In this document: positions 1 through 10,120 of the stretch, piece by piece | Layout: every line of letters begins with the position of its first letter | How positions within the stretch are numbered: the stretch's first letter is position 1 | Assembly: GCA_031769625.1 (NCBI GenBank) | Contig: JAUIMM010000017.1 | Location: forward strand, 2,160,501 to 2,224,500 | Direction: 5' to 3' | Source of the DNA: Taudactylus pleione | Lineage: Eukaryota; Chordata; Amphibia; Anura; Myobatrachidae | Length of the DNA stretch: 64,000 bases | Made by a program: the position numbers and the translations under genes | Notes under the pieces: generated by a model | What the model saw: the letters and a program-made list of their open reading frames with translations, nothing else | Told to the model about the DNA's origin: nothing | Database searches by the model: none

Positions 1-20
1 TATCTATCTATCTATCTATG
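1..20. repeat. TATC microsatellite
   Basis: Five TATC units at the window start; the tract may continue to the left. Short ATCT/GTCT runs recur throughout the first 2.5 kb. Confidence 0.9.
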
Positions 21-463
21 TTATATTAATATATAACATTTTGGTTAAAATAAGTACGTTACATTGTGAAATGTCATATCACAAGAGATTGTTGATAACT
101 GACAACTCTCTACAAAATGGTGTTCTTTCTACCAAAGCCGAGTGACATCACAAAGGCTGTTTATGATGTAACAAGTCACATGAACAGACAAATCACAGGT
201 GCACAACTCCAAATTACTGATTATATATAATATATCAAAAATCACCTCCTACAAGCATTTTGCCATTGCTTTTTATCTATTTTTAATCTATCTATTTATC
301 ATTTAGGATAAAATAAGCATACAGAGAAAGGTCAGTAGCTATATTAACAGATACAGTTGATAACTGACAGATCTATAGCAAGTCACATGGTCATCCTATC
401 TGCATTTCACAATTGCTATCTGTCTGTCTGTCTATCTAAAATTGTTTTCATATATAACATTAA

Positions 464-947
464 TGGGGTCTATGTATGTACTAAGCCTAAGGAGAGGGAT
501 AAAGTGGATGCAAAAACAGTAAAGTACCAACCAATCATCTCCTAAAGCTGGATACACATTAGACGATGTGTACCCAGCACAACATCACCGACGACAGGAC
601 CCGGCACGCAGCAAGTGCATACACACTTGCTGATGCCGGGTTCAACGGGGGGAGGGACGTGTCATGCTGCATTCTGCAGCGTGGCATCATTAGCGACTTC
701 CACCATCTGCCCTGCAGTGTGGCTAACAGGCAATGTCGTGGGAGCATACATATTATGGGAACACACTAGACGATGTACCCGATATGTTGCTACAATCCGT
801 GGGATCAGACAGCATATTGTCTAGTGTGTACCCAGCATGACTGTCACTTTACAGGCTGTGTTTGAAAAATGACAGTTAGGAGCTAGTTGGTTTGTATTTT
901 ATTTCCGTCCACTTTATCTGTCTCCAAGGATTAGTACATTGACCCCA
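464..947. mobile_element. Harbinger-like palindromic MITE, split by another MITE
   Basis: The arms are inverted copies: TGGGGTC...TACTAA...AAGGAGAGGGATAAAGT on the left and its complement ending GACCCCA on the right. The arms carry the palindromic core CCAATCATCTCCTAA / TTAGGAGCTAGTTGG. Flanks are TAA on the left and TAG on the right, compatible with a degraded 3-bp TWA duplication. A second foldback element (546-836) interrupts the core, so the outer element is the older one. Confidence 0.75.
546..836. mobile_element. Nested foldback MITE with ~21-bp TIRs
   Basis: The termini GCTGGATACACATTAGACGA and its complement TCGTCTAGTGTGTACCCAGC-type end (ATTGTCTAGTGTGTACCCAGC at 816-836) form an imperfect terminal inverted repeat. 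The interior also repeats the TAGACGATGT motif. It sits in the core of the MITE at 464-947. No clear target duplication could be identified. Confidence 0.65.
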
Positions 948-1164
948 TAGGTTAAAATAAGTATACTTTACTGTGACATGTCATATGAGCAAATGCAGTT
1001 GATAACTGAAAGCTCTCTACAAAATGGTGACCATTCTAGCTGGGTGATATCACAAAGGCTGTTTATCTGTCATTTAGGTTAAAATAAGCTTGCACTCAAC
1101 AGTCAGTATGCATAATAACAAATGCAGTTAAAAACTAACAGTTTTATAGAAAGTCACATGATTA

Positions 1165-1636
1165 GTTTTACGATATGCAATTGCAGCTGCGATTTCGCAT
1201 GGAAAACGGCTGCAAAAATATGCAAATGTTAGCAAAACATTTCCCGAGCATAGGGATGCCCACTGCTACCTTCTAATATCAGTCCAACGACATACAACAG
1301 CGTAAACATTGGTAACACCGATGCTGATCGGCCAGCCACGCAGGTTGCAAGTCAAGTCTTATTTGCCTCAAACACTATTGCTCTCCTGATATACAGAGCG
1401 CTCTCATGCTGTGAAGGAGATTGCAATAGCTAACTTATGCACAGCCATGAAATGGCGTTTATACGGTCAGACACACCTGCGTTTACCTAGCCACCCCCTA
1501 TTACCTCCCCCAAACGCTGACTACCTGTCACTCACTTTGTGAATGATGCTCTGTGCAGGTGCAATTGCAAAACAATCGCTGCTTGTGTGCAAATCTGCGT
1601 AAATATTGGCATTGTGTAAATCTCTGAATGAGGCCC
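1165..1636. mobile_element. Probable MITE remnant ending in CTCTGAATGAGGCCC
   Basis: This segment breaks the satellite-like unit between a B block and an A block. Its right end (CTCTGAATGAGGCCC, 1621-1635) matches the terminus of the GGGCCTGATTCAGAG-type MITEs seen at 3371, 15712 and 61165. No matching left terminus is recognisable, so the boundaries are approximate. Confidence 0.4.
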
Positions 1637-1956
1637 ACAGTTGATAACTGACAGCTCTCTACAAAACCTTTCTACCAAAGCTGTGTGACATCGCAAAGGC
1701 TGTTTATAATGTAACAAGACACATGGTCAGGATACTAAGGTGAAAAATCATCTCCTGCATGCATTTTGCCATTGCTATCTATTTATAACCTATTCATAAT
1801 CAATCTATAATTTAGGTTAAAATAAACATACATTAACAAGGTTAGTAGACATATTAGCAAATACAGCTGATAATTGACAGTTCTACAGCAAGTTACAGGA
1901 TCAACCTATTAAGATTATAAATCACATCCTACTGTACAGTACCTGCATTTCCCCAA

Positions 1957-2048
<92 letters not shown>

Positions 2049-2061
2049 GTCTGTCTATCTA

Positions 2062-2108
<47 letters not shown>
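1957..2108 (+). repeat. ATCT then GTCT compound microsatellite
   Basis: About 22 ATCT units are followed by about 16 GTCT units. A hAT-type MITE has inserted at its right edge, duplicating GTCTAATC. Confidence 0.95.
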
Positions 2109-2109
<1 letters not shown>

Positions 2110-2112
2110 ATC

Positions 2113-2438
2113 CAGTGGTTCTCAAACTTTAGGCCCCCATACATCAGAGATTGATTGCAGCAATTGTGCAATTTGCAATCGATTGTGAATAAAAATCTTT
2201 CCCTTTTTCAATCGATTGCAAATTGCACGATTGCTGCAATCAATCTCTGATGTATGGGTGCCTTCAGTCCTCAGGACCCCACACAGGTCACCCAGCAGGT
2301 GCACAGGTGTATTCACTACTCACTGACACATTTTAAAATATCCACAGGTTGAGCTAATTATTTCATTTGCGATTCTGTGAGGAGACCTGGAAAACATGCA
2401 CTGTTTGGGGTCCTGAGGACCGAGTTTGAGAACCTGTG
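2113..2438. mobile_element. hAT-type MITE with 8-bp target duplication
   Basis: It starts CAGTGGTTCTCAAACTT and ends GAGTTTGAGAACCTGTG, the classic hAT-Charlie-like terminus. Flanks are GTCTAATC (2105-2112) and ATCTAATC (2439-2446), a 7/8 match for an 8-bp duplication. Internal sequence TCCTCAGGACCCC / GGTCCTGAGGACC is also inverted. A 131-bp near-perfect palindrome (2132-2262) interrupts the left arm. Confidence 0.85.
2132..2262. mobile_element. Near-perfect palindromic MITE nested in a hAT MITE
   Basis: GCCCCCATACATCAGAGATT on the left is mirrored by its complement ending CTGATGTATGGGTGCC. The arms (about 58 bp) continue almost to the centre, with only a short AT-rich loop. The outer hAT MITE resumes on both sides. 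Confidence 0.75.
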
Positions 2439-3004
2439 ATCTAATCTATCTAATCTGTCTATCATTATTCTCATATAACATTTAGGTTGAAATAAGCATA
2501 CCTTACATTGTGACATGTCATATCAGCAGATACAGTTGAAAACTGACAGCTGTCTTCAAAATGGAGACCTTGCTACCAAAGCTGAGTGACATAACAATGG
2601 CTGTTTATGATGTAAGCAAGTCACATGGTCAGCATACTGAGGTTTAAACACATATTCTCCATGCATTTTGCCATTACTATCTATTTATTTATAATCTGTC
2701 ATTTATTAAAATTATTTATCTAGTTTTATCACAAAATTATATATTTTTTTCTATTTTTATGTATTAGGTACACACACACTTGGCTCTGGTCACACACACA
2801 GCATTGGTTACAGCTCCACCTGTTCTCAGTATGGGACTTTGAAAATGTTCAGCCCCAGGCCCATGTGGCCCTTATTCTGGCCCTAGCTGGAGCATATAGT
2901 ACCACATGATCAGTCCCACAATGTAATGTGTAATGGTTTCACAAATGACAATATTCTTTTGTAGGCAGGTACTGTCTTCCAGTGTGGTACTCAATACATT
3001 ATTT

Positions 3005-3075
3005 GGTTCTATAAACAATTTACACAGAAACATAGAATTTTACGGCAAATAATAACCATTTGGTCCATCTAGTCT
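3005..3075. repeat. Probable dispersed repeat fragment (CATTTGGTCCATCTAGTCTGCCC)
   Basis: The stretch contains CATAGAATTTTACGGCA followed by CCATTTGGTCCATCTAGTCTG, a phrase I associate with a widely dispersed vertebrate repeat. This is recognition by eye only; a repeat-library search is needed to name it. Confidence 0.35.
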
Positions 3076-3370
3076 GCCCCTTTAGTTTAGGTTAGATTAG
3101 TGATGAAGTCATGCAGGGGTGTTTCAAGAGAGGAGGGGGCAGTCTCTAACCGGAGCCCCCTCCTCTCTCTCCGGCAGCCGGCTGTGCACTGAGCGCAGCG
3201 CCGCACTGGTAGACTATGTCCTGTTGCGGCTTAGGGGGCACTGTGACCAACGTCGAAGACTCCGATCGGCACATGCACAGTTCAGATCCTGTGCATGTCA
3301 CGATTGGCAACCATCAAGTGGTACGCAAACCGAAGTGTACAGTAATGTGGGGAGGAAGCTTTGTGATATT

Positions 3371-3578
3371 GGGCCTGATTCAGAGGTGGACACAGTTTAG
3401 ATTTGGCTGCAACTGCTGAGACACCACATTGCCACAACCAAACGCTCCCTGCCTGTCATTCACACTGCGATTAAAGACTAGCAGCGTGTGACTACAGTAA
3501 AGTGCCTTGACGCATGTGTAGTGGGACTCAGTTGCATGCACAGTGGCAAAAAAATATCTCCAAAAATGAATCAGACCC
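3371..3578. mobile_element. Harbinger-like MITE (GGGCCTGATTCA termini)
   Basis: GGGCCTGATTCA on the left and TGAATCAGACCC on the right form inverted termini. The 3-bp direct repeat ATT flanks both sides (3368-3370, 3579-3581). It lies inside GGGGAGGTAGTGTA-type minisatellite sequence, which continues on both sides. Confidence 0.7.
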
Positions 3579-3607
3579 ATTGTGCGGGGAGGTAGTGTAA
3601 AGATATA

Positions 3608-4028
3608 GGGCCTGAATCAGAGATGTACGTTATCCAATATTTATGCACGCTCCAAGGTACCTTTGTAATGCCGCTCACAGTGAAGATTTCTTTGCACAGA
3701 GCCTGATAGTCAGGGACCATTTGGAGGAGGTAACGGGAAGTGGCAGCAAAAATTGTCGCTGGACATTTTCAGGGCATGTCGTAGCCTGCATCTGCGATCC
3801 CGTGCGCAGATAAAGTGGTTCCGACATCTCAGTTCAGGCAGCCATTCTGTGTGACCATAGGGCTACTCAGATGGGTGATTATCGAATGATCTGCGAGGGC
3901 GGCTGCATATTTGTACGCAGTTACTTGGGTCTGCAAGGCTGCCGGTGGGCATCTTAATATATTTCCAGGTGGCTGTAGCATTAGCATATTTTCGCTAATG
4001 CATAAGCGGCCAGATTTTAATCAGACCC
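3608..4028. mobile_element. Second GGGCCTGATTCA-type MITE
   Basis: It starts GGGCCTGAATCAG and ends TTTAATCAGACCC. The flanking triplets ATA and ACA are similar but not identical. It interrupts the same minisatellite as the element at 3371-3578, 29 bp away. Confidence 0.65.
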
Positions 4029-4030
4029 AC

Positions 4031-4166
4031 AGTGTAGAGATGTGGTGTGAGGAGGTAGTGTAGTGATGCGGTGTGAGGAGGTAGTGTAGTGATGCGGTGT
4101 GGGGAGGTAGTGTAGAGATGTATTGTGGGAGGTAGAGCAGTGATATAGTGTGATATACAGTATAGT
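4031..4166 (+). repeat. 26-bp minisatellite
   Basis: About five units of GATGCGGTGTGAGGAGGTAG plus TGTAGT, 26 bp each, decaying to the right. Single diverged units are also visible before 3371 and between the two MITEs (3579-3607), so the array once extended left. Confidence 0.8.
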
Positions 4167-4613
4167 GTGGCGCTGATCACAGCCCATGTGGCCGCACACA
4201 ATAAGCTCTTTATAAATTTCAGCTCAAGGCCCATGTGGACCTTAATCTGGCACTGCCCACATATAAAAGAAAGGGAAGTCCTGTATGTTAAAGGCCCCCC
4301 CCCTGTGAAAAGTCCTGAAAGAGTATAGGATGAGGGTAGAACAAATACTACCAAGTGCAGTAGCTAAGCGTTCTGCAGTGACAGAGAGACACCCCATTTC
4401 TGCAGAAGACAAGAGAGGGAGCGCTATTTGCCTGTGGCATGCCTGCAATGAGAAGGGAGTGTGCAGTGGAGAGAGCTCCTATACCATGTGACCCCTGCAC
4501 CAGGCCTGTGGAGGAAGCCTGGTGCCTTTGTGAAAAACCAGTGAGAAATTTCCTGTGAAGAGACACGTGCGTGTGAGAGGATCAGTGTCTCCATGTGATG
4601 TGTAAGTTTGGAT

Positions 4614-5029
4614 CATACTTGCCTACTTTCAGCTCCCTCCTTCTGGGAGGGAGCTGTCAGTCATCCACGGCGCGGGGGGGCGTGTTGCATCTGAAATGGT
4701 GCGTGACGCGGGGATGATGCTCCATTGGGGGCGGAACATGGGGCGTGACCGCCCGATCGCATAATTTTGGCTCCGCCCCCTCTTCACAATGTTGAAATTA
4801 ACAGAATTGTGAAGCAGGGGACAGGGCCACGATGACACAATTCAGTGCGAATCACGTCACCGCCCCTCCGCTCTGGGGGTTTTCTATTGTTACCGCGGTG
4901 GAGGGGCCTGCCTTTCCGGGGGGCCGGGAGCAGCACCCGATTTTCGGGAGGCTCCTGGCCGAATATGGAGGGTAGCCAAGTTTGGGTTGGATCCTGGCCG
5001 AATAGGGAGGATAGCCAAGTTTGGGTTGG
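4614..5029. mobile_element. GC-rich foldback element, copy 1
   Basis: It begins CATACTTGCCTAC and ends around GGGTAGCCAAG. The interior is shared with the element at 24304-24677: CTCCGCCCCCTCTTCACAAT, GGGACAGGGCCACGATGAC, CCTGCCTTTCCGGGGGGC and CGGGAGGCTCC. The left flank AGTTTGGAT recurs after the right end as AGTTTGGGTTGGAT, suggesting a ~9-bp target duplication. A 39-bp tandem duplication (from 4958 and 4997) blurs the right edge. Confidence 0.65.
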
Positions 5030-5176
5030 ATCCCTGTTTGACTTCCCTATGAGAGATGCTCCATAGTGAGGGGGTAGAAGAACCTAGCAGTGGAAGGGTT
5101 AAAGGTCTGCATAAAGTTGCCAGACTCCAGATGAAAGGTCTCTGGTTAGTGGGATGTGTAATAGTGGCAAAGTCTC

Positions 5177-5179
<3 letters not shown>

Positions 5180-5216
<37 letters not shown>
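5180..5216. repeat. TA microsatellite
   Basis: About 18 uninterrupted TA units. It creates spurious YIYIYI reading frames on the minus strand. Confidence 0.95.
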
Positions 5217-5218
<2 letters not shown>

Positions 5219-5681
5219 ACATCAGTAAGTCAATCTGAAGGAGACGTATGCAGGGCGATGGAAGGAGAGAGGGACCTTGTGTGATGGCATGTGCCACACG
5301 TTAAGAGTCTCCCATGAGGTTTGAGATGAGGTGTGAAGAACCTGGAGTCCCATGTATGCAGTATTTGATGGACTGACATGCTGTAGAACCACTGTGCCCA
5401 GCACCACCGGGCATGTGCTGTGTCATATGCGTTAGACTGTGTTGGAGGTGTTTATATACAGTGGAAAGTGTTACTCGTTTTTTGCAACTGTGATTAAAAT
5501 ACACAGCATTTGCTATCTGCGGCAAGTATTGTGCTGGAGGAAGTTGGCGAAGTAAAGCTTGTAAGCTTTATGCTTACTGTGCTGGGGGATATGGAGGAGT
5601 GTAAATAAATAAAATTTTCTTGTTCTTTCATCATGTGATGGTCTGGACCCAACATTTTTTTATTACACTGCACTGTGTGTT
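5217..5681. other. Unassigned spacer
   Basis: No repeat termini, tandem structure or credible coding frame were seen. Open frames here are short and overlap in several phases. Confidence 0.5.
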
Positions 5682-6118
5682 CATAGCGTTCCCGCTAGGC
5701 TGTTTTAGCGGGGCGCGGCGCCCTGCCCTCCTTCTGGAGGGCAAAAAGCACCCTGCCCTCCAGAAGGAGGGCAAAGAGCGCCCTGCCCTCACAGCCTGCG
5801 GGTGCCGTCTTCACCCGCGGGTCGCAGTGTCCCGCAAGTGGAGAAATGTGCGATGACCCTATCACCGCCGGAGAATACACACCGGGCGCATGCGCCCGGC
5901 ATCTATTCTCCCTGTCTGCAGCGCTTAGGGGCTGCCTGGCATGTCTGTAAGTGCCGGGCACGCCCCCAAGAGTAACGAAAAGGGGACGCGTCTTATTGAC
6001 ACGCCCCTTTTCGATGGCCACGCCCCTTTTCAGACACGTGCACCTTCGGCGCCCGCACTAAGGTGCTCTCTCTAGCTCCGGCGCCCTGCCTGCCGCTGGA
6101 GCTAGAGTGAACACTATG
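5682..6118. mobile_element. GC-rich MITE-like element with internal cruciform
   Basis: The ends CATAGCGTTCCCGCTAG (5682-5698) and CTAGAGTGAACACTATG (6102-6118) are imperfect inverted repeats. Inside, GCCCTCCTTCTGGAGGGC (5725-5742) is exactly mirrored at 5755-5772. The sequence is far more GC-rich than its neighbours. No target duplication is clear. Confidence 0.55.
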
Positions 6119-7037
6119 TTCATATGTGTCCCCCTCCATAAGGTATTTTGAGCTAAGCACCCGTGTAGTCGGGGCCCCTGCTGGTCGTAGATGCCAGATC
6201 CACACCATAGCTGGAGCAGAAAAGAGCCACCATGAGGTTGGGGGAGACACTATATTTGTGTACCCAAGTAAGTGTACAACAGCACTAGTAGGGTTTTATA
6301 TAATTCATACATTTTAAAGTTTATATTAAGTTATTTTGACTGTAAATGTTATGTTAACAGCTTAACAGTTATAAAAGGCACACCATGGTGGTGAAAATAT
6401 TTAGTTTTTTTTTTTTTTTTTTAAACATTGGTTTGGCCAAAAACTTCCATTTCATTGATTGCCTATCTCAACATGTTCAATAGATAAAGCATCCCTAGAC
6501 TTTGCCCTGAAGCATGTTTTTTCTCAACAAAAATAAAGCAATGGCAGACAATAAGGGACACTTATGAGGTACATTATGTTCTTTTGGTTTTATAAAATAC
6601 TTTCCTTTTCTGTGTCCTTTTATCATGTGCATATTGATGGAATTGTGGGCTACAGATAGTCAGATGGAATCATAGATCTGTTTGTTTTATGGCATATCAT
6701 TTGTTCAAAATATAGGCTGGTGCGTAGAGACGATAACGATGATAATGACGATACAAAGTATACAGAGAGGGAGCATGAGTACCGCCTAGATGCATGTAAC
6801 TCTCCATATAGGTGATTATGCTCATTTATTTCTGTTCAAGCAATGCAGGTGCAATTATGCCTTATTTGTATTCAACTCAGGATCTTGTCCACAGTCTCTG
6901 CACTGTGCAGTGCATCCGTCTCAGGGCTATAGATTCTAGCTCACCATTTAATAATTTATAGTTTAGTCAATTGAAAAAAAGCTCCCTTTTCTCCTCCTCA
7001 AAATATCTTATATGATCTTAGATGAGCAAGTTTTCAT
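6119..7037. other. Unassigned spacer with poly-T tract
   Basis: A run of ~18 T lies at 6405-6422. No gene, element terminus or tandem array was recognised. Confidence 0.5.
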
Positions 7038-7194
7038 ATACCTCCCAACAGCCTGGGACAGCTTTGTCACAATGGGATCTGAAGGTTGAAAGGTATAGCC
7101 CATTCATCTTTGTTCTGATCCCCGCCCCCTCCCCAAACTAGTGAGCCAGCATAAACACGCCTGTCCCATTTCTCCCCAAACAGTTGAGAGGTAT
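7038..7194. mobile_element. Short foldback element (ATACCTCCCAAC termini)
   Basis: ATACCTCCCAACAG on the left is mirrored by CAGTTGAGAGGTAT on the right. A related left end, CATACCTCCCAACCATCCCA, occurs alone at 8394. The TACCTCCCAAC...GGGACAG wording is typical of a dispersed amphibian repeat; the family name is not established here. Confidence 0.5.
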
Positions 7195-7369
7195 GATATT
7201 CCTTTATCAGAAATAACAATCTTCACCCTGAGAAAAGAGAAAAAATGGAATGGCACCGTTTACAGACATCAGAGTGACTCTCTGAAATAACACGATAATT
7301 AGGAAACGATTAGGCAATGTCCCCTTACAGATCAATGCAAATGAATCCTCTTAAATGCTTTTCCTCTGA

Positions 7370-7920
7370 TTTCCTGCCAGCATAAAGCTCTCCTCCCCAG
7401 TAATCCTCTGTCATCCAGCCATTCTCCCTCCTTCTCTGTAATCTGCTCACAGTTCTGCTCTCCTATACTGTAAAAGTCTCTCACTCTTTCTGCTGTGTTT
7501 CTCATGCACCTCTGCAATTAACTCATAGCTGGATATACCTCCAAATGAGTCCACATATACCCTAGTAATGCTGTATCATCCAAATCTGTTCTCCTTTCAG
7601 TAACTGTTTCTCACCCAGATCTGTTCTCCTGCTCAGTAATCCTCGCACACACACATATCTGTTTTATGCTGTAATTTTCAAACTCTCCGATATGTTCTCC
7701 TCACCAGTAACCCACCCACACAGATCTGCTCTCTTATACTATTCAGCTATGCTTTTTCAGCACCATGATAACGTCTAATTCAGCCCTGTTCTCCTGCCAT
7801 TAGGCCTTTCACCTCCGGAACTGCAGCCAATGTTTCTATACCGCAGTAGTTTTCATGTGCCCAGATTTGATTCCTCTGGAATCCTAATACACACAGATCA
7901 GTCCTCACTGCACACATTTA
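7370..7920 (+). repeat. Degenerate ~60-bp tandem repeat
   Basis: The phrases GATCTGTTCTCCTG...CAGTAATCCTC and TCTGCTCTCCTATACTG recur at irregular ~55-70 bp spacing. Units differ by substitutions and small indels, so the exact period is uncertain. No coding potential. Confidence 0.5.
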
Positions 7921-8389
7921 GCTGCATCACTTGTAGTAATGTCTATTATTTTCTCAATGTCACCTCCTTGACGCCTACAGTGTATCAATTTATTAACGTG
8001 TTTTTATAGTGCTTGCATATTAGTGCTTAAAAGAGAATATTTAATTGTTCACATCTGTCGCTGCCCCAGTGGAACTTACAAAACGTATCCTTAACACATG
8101 GTCTCACACACAACACATATGTGATTTAGTCAAAGCTCAAAAACAGAATGTGGTGGAGTGTGGAGGATGCTGGGGATGCATCAGAAGATCCCACTATGGT
8201 GTTACAACCCTGTGGAGAGAGGAACACCTAATATGATTGGAAGATCTTCGTAGACTAGCTCAAAGAGCAGGACCCTCTGATAATAATGGGGACAACAGTC
8301 TGCAGTGTTAGCGTGCATAGTGCAGATGATTTTTCCTACATTAGGCATTTGTTAAATATGCAGGATAATTAGGTAGTTTCCATAAGGTT
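7921..8389. other. Unassigned spacer
   Basis: No repeat or gene structure was recognised. Confidence 0.5.
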
Positions 8390-8393
8390 TTAC

Positions 8394-8480
8394 ATACCTC
8401 CCAACCATCCCATTTTTGGAGGGACAGTCACGATTTCGGAGGACTGTCCCACTATTCTGCAATTAGGGCAATCAACATAA
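8394..8480. repeat. Partial TACCTCCCAAC-type repeat
   Basis: CATACCTCCCAACCATCCCA is followed by GGAGGGACAGTCACGATTTC and the partly inverted GGAGGACTGTCCCACT. Only the left end of the element at 7038 is represented; no right terminus follows. Confidence 0.45.
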
Positions 8481-9604
8481 AATTTTTTTTTGGAGGTTTG
8501 GCCGCTTACCATATATGCACCAAGCTCTTGAATGAGATACATTCTGGAGTTTGGATGCAGTGGGTACTGCTATCTTTAGATGGTGTTGCCCAATAGAAGC
8601 CTGTGGGCTTCTATTCACAAAGTGCTGTGAGAGGGATCTGATTGGATCACTCCCAGCACCCCCCGCGGCATGTTCCTCACTCGATGCATGTGCTGAAGGA
8701 CCTCTGGGTCATAAACCCTAAAGTACTTCTTTTGCAAAGGTCAGCTTTTACAGAGAGAGCTGTCCATTGTGATTTAATGCATACCGGCATTATTTACGCC
8801 AGCATGCATGCGATGATTGGCAGGACGCATCACATGCAAAATGCGTTGCGTCATGCATAATGTCCACGGTGCATAGTCTAAAACCCTCTCCAGGTCTTCA
8901 TCAATAACTGCCGCAAAGTGGTTTGGACTTTGCTGCTGGGAGCCTCCAGGTCACGGCCCTTTAAGCAGGAGATGGGTTTGGGAAAGACAACAGACCACCA
9001 GACCTAGTAAGCCCAAGCAAAGCTCTGTTTTTTGACAGAGTGAATTGTTGTAAAGAAATATTTTTATGATGCCATGTAATTAGGTTACAACTGTGTACAT
9101 AATTAGCCTCCAATAAAAACTTGTTATTGGGTGCTCTAAGATACCTCTCCTGATAAAAAAAACTCTGTCAAAAAGCATTGGTGCGTAGCTTGTAAATATT
9201 TTATGAAGGTTTGCTGTTCCTGACTATGGTGAGTCAATACTCAAGGAAGGCTGCTAAATGATATAGTCGTAAGGCTGTGATGTTTTTTTCATTGCTCATT
9301 TATGGTATGTTTGCATTTTTTTACTTCTTAAAAATGTTAAAAATATAAATTGAAGTAATTCTGCACCACAGAAGCACCCCTTGCTCTTGTTTTGTTAAGG
9401 ATACAATTTTGTCCCGTGGAGATTAACTAATGTGAAAGGGAAGCTGCAGAGAATGCAATCTACTTGGTGATTGAAAATCAATAGACAACGGGATAGAATT
9501 GAAGGCCGGGAGAATTGAAAGAAGTCTACAGCATGTAGGACATTGAATTCACAATTTAGTGGGTGATTTGCGCTCTGCTTCCCTGCTATCTATCTAAATA
9601 TTGT
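8481..9604. other. Unassigned spacer left of hAT copy A
   Basis: No element ends or coding regions were recognised. Confidence 0.5.
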
Positions 9605-9762
9605 ATATGTACTAGGGGTGAGCGGGTTCGGATTTCTGAAATCCGAGCCCCCCCGATCCGAGTCCGATCCGAGTCAGGCTCGACTTTTCCCGCCTGACTC
9701 GGATCTGAAATCGAGGCAAAACGTCATCATCCCGCCTTCCGAGTCTCGCGGGTTTTGGATCC

Positions 9763-9770
9763 TATATAAG
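9763..9770 (+). promoter_or_regulatory. TATA box of hAT copy A
   Basis: TATATAAG sits ~150 bp inside the 5' end, in GGATCCTATATAAGGTACC. The same box is intact in copy B (16897-16904) and degraded in copy C. Position and context suit a core promoter; this is inference. Confidence 0.6.
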
Positions 9771-10120
9771 GTACCCGCGTCGGCGCCATTTTCTCACTCG
9801 GCTGTGGACAGTGAAGAGGGAGGGTGGGAGTTAGGGCTGTGTAGTGTAGTGTAGTGCTGCTGTTGTCCACTACTTCAAAGTCCATAGGGGCTGGCTGTGT
9901 TGTGCTGTGCTGCTGTTGTTAATAGGGGCTGTGTCCACTACTTCAAAGTCCATAGGGGCTGGCTGGACTGTGTTGTGCAGTCAGTTCTCCATAGGGGCTG
10001 TCCACTCCAAAGTCCTGTGCAGTGTCCCAGTCCTAAAGAGGTGCTGTAGTGTTGTCCAGGGGGTGCTCTGTCCCATCAGGGGTGCTCCCCCCAAGTGCTA
10101 AAAAAATAATATATTTTCTG

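Larger units (their letters stand above)
30..2700 (+). repeat. Decayed satellite-like tandem unit (~420 bp), invaded by MITEs
   Basis: Two related blocks alternate. Block A (motif GTTGATAACTGACA, then a stretch with CTCTCTACAAAATGG and CACAAAGGCTGTTTATGA) occurs near 91, 996, 1637 and 2532. Block B (same start, then TATAGCAAGTCACATG) occurs near 353, 1124 and 1863. Blocks are joined by TTAGGTTAAAATAAGCATAC and by ATCT/GTCT microsatellites. Subtracting the inserted MITEs, the A-to-A spacing is roughly 420 bp for the first and last intervals and shorter for the middle one. Copies differ by many substitutions, so this is old. No coding potential is visible. Confidence 0.65.

Noticed and set aside
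4017..4354. Minus-strand frames with HRITTLPPHT repeats
   Set aside because: Translation of the 26-bp minisatellite.
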